A DNA stretch of 8,830 bases from Bacteroidales bacterium (GTDB lineage: Bacteria > Bacteroidota > Bacteroidia > Bacteroidales > Paludibacteraceae), in the NCBI GenBank assembly GCA_900769035.1, contig CAAGFD010000274.1, positions 1 through 8,830 of the forward strand. Reading direction: 5' to 3'. The notes under the pieces are model-generated. The model had not been told where the DNA came from. It did no database searches and was given only the letters and a program-made list of their open reading frames with translations. A program made the translations under genes and the position numbers. How positions within the stretch are numbered: position 1 is the stretch's first letter; every line of letters begins with the position of its first letter. Below are positions 6,436 to 8,830 of the stretch, piece by piece.

Positions 6436-6894
6436 ATGAAACCGATTAATTTATTGCATTTGGGCATTGCTTCCGACCATGCCGGATACCAATTAAAAGA
6501 GGCTCTCAAGAATTATCTTGAAGAAAAACAAGTTAATGTGTATGATTTCGGTACTTATTCCGAAGAGAGTTGCGACTATCCGGATTTTGCTCATCCACTC
6601 GCCAATGCAGTGGAAAAAGGTACTTGCGACTTCGGTATCGCTATCTGCGGTTCTGCCAACGGCATTAGTATGACTGTCAATAAGCATCAAGGTTGTAGAG
6701 CTGCTATCTGCTGGAAACCCGAATTGGCAGCCCTCGCACGCCAACATAATAATGCAAATGTGCTCTCTTTACCTGCCAGATTTATCTCAGTAGAAGAGGC
6801 AAAAGAAATTCTCGATACTTTCTTTAGTTCCGATTTCGAAGGCGGAAGACACCAAAGACGTATCGATAAAATTCCGGTAACTAACGAAGAATAA
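6436..6894 (+). CDS. rpiB: Ribose-5-phosphate isomerase B (RpiB/LacAB family)
   Basis: Interconverts ribose 5-phosphate and ribulose 5-phosphate in the non-oxidative pentose phosphate pathway, in the cytoplasm. The 152-residue length is typical. Conserved elements are ASDHAG (12-17), the YPDFAHPLA segment (48-56), the catalytic cysteine C71 in CGSANGISM, and RQHNNANVLSLPARF (102-116) with H104 as the likely ring-opening base. FEGGRHQRRI (124-133) contributes phosphate-binding arginines. The catalytic loop usually reads CG-[ST]-G-x-G; here the second glycine is alanine (A74), a mild deviation. ATG at 6436 places the first beta strand correctly. No SD is seen. The neighbour thiL is not functionally linked in any obvious way. 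Confidence 0.95.
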   Translation: MKPINLLHLGIASDHAGYQLKEALKNYLEEKQVNVYDFGTYSEESCDYPDFAHPLANAVEKGTCDFGIAICGSANGISMTVNKHQGCRAAICWKPELAALARQHNNANVLSLPARFISVEEAKEILDTFFSSDFEGGRHQRRIDKIPVTNEE

Positions 6895-6906
6895 TTTTAA
6901 CTAATT

Positions 6907-6928
6907 GATATATAGGTGTATATCTTTT
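6907..6928 (+). terminator. Weak candidate terminator after rpiB
   Basis: GATATA (6907-6912) pairs with TATATC (6919-6924) around a 6-base loop, and TTTT follows at 6925-6928. The stem is short and almost all A-U, so it would be weak. The position, 12 bases after the rpiB stop, is right for a terminator. Read-through toward rpsU is plausible. Confidence 0.35.
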
Positions 6929-6932
6929 CTCT

Positions 6933-6945
6933 AAAGGAGGTGATT
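6933..6945 (+). promoter_or_regulatory. Extended Shine-Dalgarno-like element without an adjacent start codon
   Basis: AAAGGAGGTGATT contains a 12-base perfect complement (AAAGGAGGTGAT) to the canonical 16S rRNA tail ATCACCTCCTTT. No ATG, GTG or TTG opens a frame at SD distance. The overlapping GTG reads only two codons before a stop, and the frame through ATT codons at 6948 and 6951 stops after eight codons. The element is 38 bases after rpiB, upstream of the rpsU promoter and 156 bases before the rpsU ATG. The match is seen directly; its role is unknown. Confidence 0.6.
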
Positions 6946-6986
6946 TAATTATTAGAAGTATAAAAGAATAAAATATTTATTTTTTC

Positions 6987-7017
6987 TTTGTCGTTTTCAA
7001 AAAAACGGCTACCTTTG
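6987..7017 (+). promoter_or_regulatory. Promoter of rpsU
   Basis: TTTG at 6987-6990 and TACCTTTG at 7010-7017 are separated by exactly 19 bases, a full match to the Bacteroidota housekeeping promoter. Transcription would start near 7022, giving a leader of about 80 bases before rpsU. The SD-like element at 6933-6945 would not be part of this transcript. Confidence 0.88.
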
Positions 7018-7101
7018 CATTCCGATTTTGCCGTCGTAAGACTGCATTATCTTATATGCGTAAATTTTAATAATTAACATACTAATAATTAATTCAAAAA
7101 A

Positions 7102-7293
7102 ATGATTGTAGTACCTGTAAAAGAAGGCGATAACATAGAAAAAGCCTTGAAAAAATTTAAACGTAAATTCGAAAAAACCGGTGTCGTTAAAGAACTCCGT
7201 CGTCGTCAACAATTCGACAAACCATCTGTTGTAAAACGCGAAAGAATGATGCACGCTATCTACGTTCAAAAATTACGTCAAAACGAAGAATAG
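7102..7293 (+). CDS. rpsU: Small-subunit ribosomal protein bS21
   Basis: A 63-residue basic protein of the 30S subunit, bound near the 3' end of 16S rRNA. It is recognised from MIVVPVKEGDNIEKALKKFK at the N terminus, the KELRRRQQFDKPSVVKR core and a basic C-terminal helix; the length is typical. In Bacteroidota, bS21 together with bS18 and bS6 is known to sequester the anti-SD tail, which explains the general lack of SD use in the phylum. The start codon is preceded by TTCAAAAAA with no SD. A strong hairpin lies 26 bases after the stop, followed at once by the recombinase gene, so part of the transcript probably continues into xerC and hpf. Confidence 0.96.
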   Translation: MIVVPVKEGDNIEKALKKFKRKFEKTGVVKELRRRQQFDKPSVVKRERMMHAIYVQKLRQNEE

Positions 7294-7318
7294 TAGTGAA
7301 CGTGTAAATGACTATATG

Positions 7319-7358
7319 AACAGGGCGTAGCGATTTCTTCGTTATTCCCTGTTTTTTT
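7319..7358 (+). terminator. Intrinsic terminator or attenuator between rpsU and xerC
   Basis: AACAGGG (7319-7325) pairs with CCCTGTT (7347-7353). An inner stem, TAGCGA (7328-7333) with TCGTTA (7339-7344) including one G-U pair, stacks above it. A run of T residues at 7352-7358 follows. Only 10 bases separate the T run from the xerC ATG, and no promoter fits between, so the hairpin must be leaky or xerC must be read from upstream in another way. Confidence 0.88.
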
Positions 7359-7368
7359 ATACCATACT

Positions 7369-8250
7369 ATGATAGATAAATTTATAAATTACCTCACTTT
7401 CGAGAAAAAATATTCCGAAAATACCATTAATTCATATAAGGTGGATTTGGAACAATTTTCCGATTATCTAATGTCTAATGGTGTTGGATTTGATATTAAT
7501 ACCCTGTCACATAATGATTTACGTGATTGGATAGTCTCTCTTATGGAGCAGGGAGAAAAACCATCATCTGTAAAAAGAAAAATTTCCACTATCCGCAGTT
7601 TCTATAAATTTCTTAATCGTAAAGGGCTGACTATTAATAATCCAACCCTTAAAATCATTGCCCCAAAACTACCACACCCTATCCCTAAATTTTTTAAAGA
7701 AAAAGATGTCGACAAATGTTTGGAAATATCAAAAAATATTCATACCTTTGAGGGCATAAGAAACTCCTTGATAATAGAGATTATCTATCAAACGGGATTA
7801 AGATGCTCAGAGGTGGTAAACCTGCTCGAAGAAAATGTAGATACCGACACTTGTCAATTGAAAGTACTCGGAAAAGGCAATAAAGAGAGAATTATTCCTT
7901 TTGGAAATGACCTGGCAGGAATGATAGAAAATTATCGCCGGGAAAAAGCCGAAATAAATTCTGATGCCAATACATTATTTATATCCGTAAAAGGCTTGCC
8001 ACTGACAAACCATCAACTATATATTATTGTAAAAAACGTTATGGGCATGGTTACTTCTCAGCAGAAGCGCAGTCCGCACGTGCTTCGACATACTTTTGCA
8101 ACCACGATGCTGAACGATGGAGCCGACGTTACCGCTATCAAAGCCCTGCTCGGCCACTCAACGCTCGCTGCTACACAAGTTTATACCCATGCCACTTTCG
8201 AACAAATAAAAAATATTTATCAACAAACACACCCTCGTGGTAAAAAGTAA
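7369..8250 (+). CDS. xerC: Tyrosine recombinase of the XerC/XerD type
   Basis: Site-specific recombinase expected to resolve chromosome dimers at dif together with a partner. At 293 residues it has the usual Xer length. An N-terminal SAM-like core-binding domain spans about 1-90 (FEKKYSENTINSYKVDLEQF). The catalytic domain contains the full set R145 (TGLRCSE), K169 (LGKGNKER), H237 and R240 (PHVLRH), H263 (LGHS) and the nucleophile Y272 (VYTHA). ATG at 7369 starts the standard N terminus; there is no SD. It lies between rpsU and hpf, an order I recall as conserved in Bacteroidales, with no integrase-like cargo, which favours a housekeeping Xer over a mobile-element integrase. Assignment to XerC rather than XerD is from locus position only. 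Confidence 0.9.
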   Translation: MIDKFINYLTFEKKYSENTINSYKVDLEQFSDYLMSNGVGFDINTLSHNDLRDWIVSLMEQGEKPSSVKRKISTIRSFYKFLNRKGLTINNPTLKIIAPKLPHPIPKFFKEKDVDKCLEISKNIHTFEGIRNSLIIEIIYQTGLRCSEVVNLLEENVDTDTCQLKVLGKGNKERIIPFGNDLAGMIENYRREKAEINSDANTLFISVKGLPLTNHQLYIIVKNVMGMVTSQQKRSPHVLRHTFATTMLNDGADVTAIKALLGHSTLAATQVYTHATFEQIKNIYQQTHPRGKK

Positions 8251-8256
8251 GGAGGT
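8249..8256 (+). promoter_or_regulatory. Strong Shine-Dalgarno sequence of hpf
   Basis: AAGGAGGT lies with GGAGG 5 bases before the hpf ATG and overlaps the xerC stop codon TAA (8248-8250). It supports ATG 8261 over the in-frame GTG at 8237. A consensus SD is exceptional here: none of the other confident starts in the window has one. Confidence 0.9.
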
Positions 8257-8260
8257 TATT

Positions 8261-8557
8261 ATGCAAGTTAACATTCAATCAGTTAAATTCGATGCTACCG
8301 AACAACTTCAACAATTTATTAACAAAAAGGTGGCTAAATTAGAGAAAGTATGTGGCGATATTATTAGTATTGATGTTACCCTCTCAATCACTAAACGCGA
8401 AACTGTCAACAATAAAGAGGCGAAAATTATCGTAAATGTTCCAAAAAAACAGATTCTTGTGGGAAAAATTTGCGATACTTTTGAAGAAGCAATAGCCTCC
8501 GCAGTTGAATCAGCCGAAGTACAATTGATAAAATACAAACAAAAATTGGCAGAATAA
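8261..8557 (+). CDS. hpf: Ribosome hibernation promoting factor, short HPF/RaiA family
   Basis: Binds the 30S decoding region between the mRNA and tRNA channels and silences or dimerises ribosomes in starvation and stationary phase. The 98-residue product consists only of the beta-alpha-beta-beta-beta-alpha domain: MQVNIQSVKFDATEQLQQFI for strand 1 and helix 1, IISIDVTLSI and EAKIIVNVPKKQILV for the strands, then a C-terminal helix with TFEEAIASAVE. The long-HPF C-terminal domain is absent, so it is the short form. The start at 8261 follows a consensus SD, which may allow translation to respond to ribosomes with an exposed anti-SD. It is 10 bases after xerC and probably co-transcribed with it. 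A terminator-like hairpin follows at 8684-8733. Confidence 0.93.
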   Translation: MQVNIQSVKFDATEQLQQFINKKVAKLEKVCGDIISIDVTLSITKRETVNNKEAKIIVNVPKKQILVGKICDTFEEAIASAVESAEVQLIKYKQKLAE

Positions 8558-8654
8558 TGCCTGTTTTGTCACTTAAAAACCGTTGATAATCATTGTATTA
8601 AATCGTAAAACACATAAAAGTGCAAAAAATATTCATAAAAAAAGTTCGAATTCT

Positions 8655-8685
8655 TTTGCAGTTTAAAATTTAATGGCTAACTTTG
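8655..8685 (+). promoter_or_regulatory. Promoter of the tRNA-Thr transcript
   Basis: TTTG at 8655-8658 and TAACTTTG at 8678-8685 are separated by 19 bases, a full Bacteroidota promoter match. The start site should fall near 8690, about 45 bases before the tRNA. The last bases of the -7 box form part of the left arm of the terminator hairpin at 8684-8733. Upstream, 8590-8650 is very A-rich, as an UP-like element would be. Confidence 0.85.
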
Positions 8686-8733
8686 CAAGCCGAATCAGAT
8701 AGGATTTTCATGTCTGTCGGCTTGCATTTTTTT
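8684..8733 (+). terminator. Terminator hairpin overlapping the tRNA promoter
   Basis: TGCAAGCCGA (8684-8693) pairs perfectly with TCGGCTTGCA (8717-8726), and seven T residues follow at 8727-8733. It is the only terminator candidate downstream of hpf. The left arm spans the expected start site of the tRNA promoter, so transcripts begun there would lack most of that arm. The structure should stop only transcription arriving from hpf. Confidence 0.82.
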
Positions 8734-8735
8734 AT

Positions 8736-8809
8736 GCCTCTTTAGCTCAGTTGGCCAGAGCACGTGATTTGTAATCTCGGGGTCGTTGGTTCGAATCCGA
8801 CAAGAGGCT
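8736..8809 (+). tRNA. tRNA-Thr, anticodon TGT
   Basis: A complete cloverleaf can be folded. The acceptor GCCTCTT (8736-8742) pairs perfectly with AAGAGGC (8802-8808), the D stem is GCTC/GAGC, and the T arm GTTGG-TTCGAAT-CCGAC (8785-8801) is standard with one G-U pair. The anticodon loop TTTGTAA (8768-8774) gives UGU, reading the threonine codon ACA. The anticodon stem CGTGA/TCTCG has one T-T mismatch (8765 with 8777). The discriminator base is T8809, and CCA is not encoded. It is probably the first gene of the tRNA/tuf cluster that continues beyond the window. Confidence 0.95.
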
Positions 8810-8830
8810 CAAAAAGCAATAGGGCAGTTA

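Noticed and set aside
6909..6971. Tiny frame through the SD-like element (reading KGGDLIIRSIKE)
   Set aside because: It has no ATG, GTG or TTG start in frame, and a start at the ATT codons after the SD would give only seven or eight residues. I do not call it a gene.
8091..8098. TACTTTTG inside xerC as an internal promoter for hpf
   Set aside because: The bases encode part of the conserved RHTFA motif and no -33 box sits 19 bases upstream, so the match is probably driven by coding.
7369..8250. Tyrosine recombinase as an integrase of a mobile element inserted near tRNA-Thr
   Set aside because: Size and motifs are those of housekeeping Xer proteins, flanking genes are core translation genes, and no attachment-site duplication of the tRNA 3' end is seen in the window.
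8237..8260. GTG start for hpf inside the xerC gene
   Set aside because: The consensus SD at 8249-8256 has ideal spacing to ATG 8261, and the family begins MQVNIQ there.

Overview
The window is a stretch of AT-rich bacterial chromosome that most resembles a member of the order Bacteroidales (phylum Bacteroidota). The main sign is promoter type: several genes are preceded by a TAnnTTTG -7 box, three of them with a TTG or TTTG -33 box 19 bases upstream, as in the sigma-ABfr promoters of this phylum. A second sign is that nearly all genes lack a Shine-Dalgarno (SD) sequence. A third is the order rpsU - xer recombinase - hpf - tRNA-Thr, which from memory lies just upstream of the tRNA/tuf/secE/nusG region in Bacteroides relatives. 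The genus cannot be told from the sequence. Bases 1-30 are not biological: they match the Illumina TruSeq read-2 adapter, so the left edge is a contaminated contig end.

Left part (31-1343): after the adapter come a short 3' remnant of an unidentified gene and a strong intrinsic terminator. A stand-alone T4 Rnl2-type RNA ligase follows with all nucleotidyltransferase motifs, closed by a second strong terminator. No phage genes or nuclease partner are visible beside it.

Middle part, minus strand (1342-5094): an exported S41/CtpA-type PDZ protease is translationally coupled by an ATGA overlap to a THUMP-domain RNA guanine methyltransferase with a long lysine-rich tail. A terminator follows, then a NUDIX hydrolase. 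The S41 operon starts from a TAACTTTG box. The 275-base divergent gap between this operon and thiL holds an unusual 38-base direct repeat with a small switch-like hairpin between its copies.

Right part, plus strand (5286-8830): thiL (thiamine-phosphate kinase) and rpiB (ribose-5-phosphate isomerase B) each have their own -7 box. They are followed by rpsU (ribosomal protein bS21), a XerC/XerD-type recombinase, hpf (ribosome hibernation factor) and tRNA-Thr(UGU). Three points of control stand out here. A 13-base element between rpiB and rpsU is almost a perfect complement of the 16S anti-SD tail but has no start codon after it. hpf has a textbook SD although the rest of the window has none, and it sits in the same cluster as bS21, the protein that helps hide the anti-SD in this phylum. 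Finally, the terminator behind hpf overlaps the tRNA promoter, so that only read-through transcripts can form the full hairpin.

Most of the content is housekeeping. I see no defence system, transposon, CRISPR array or new multi-gene cassette; the best leads are the regulatory ones in the rpsU-hpf-tRNA segment and the RNA ligase.
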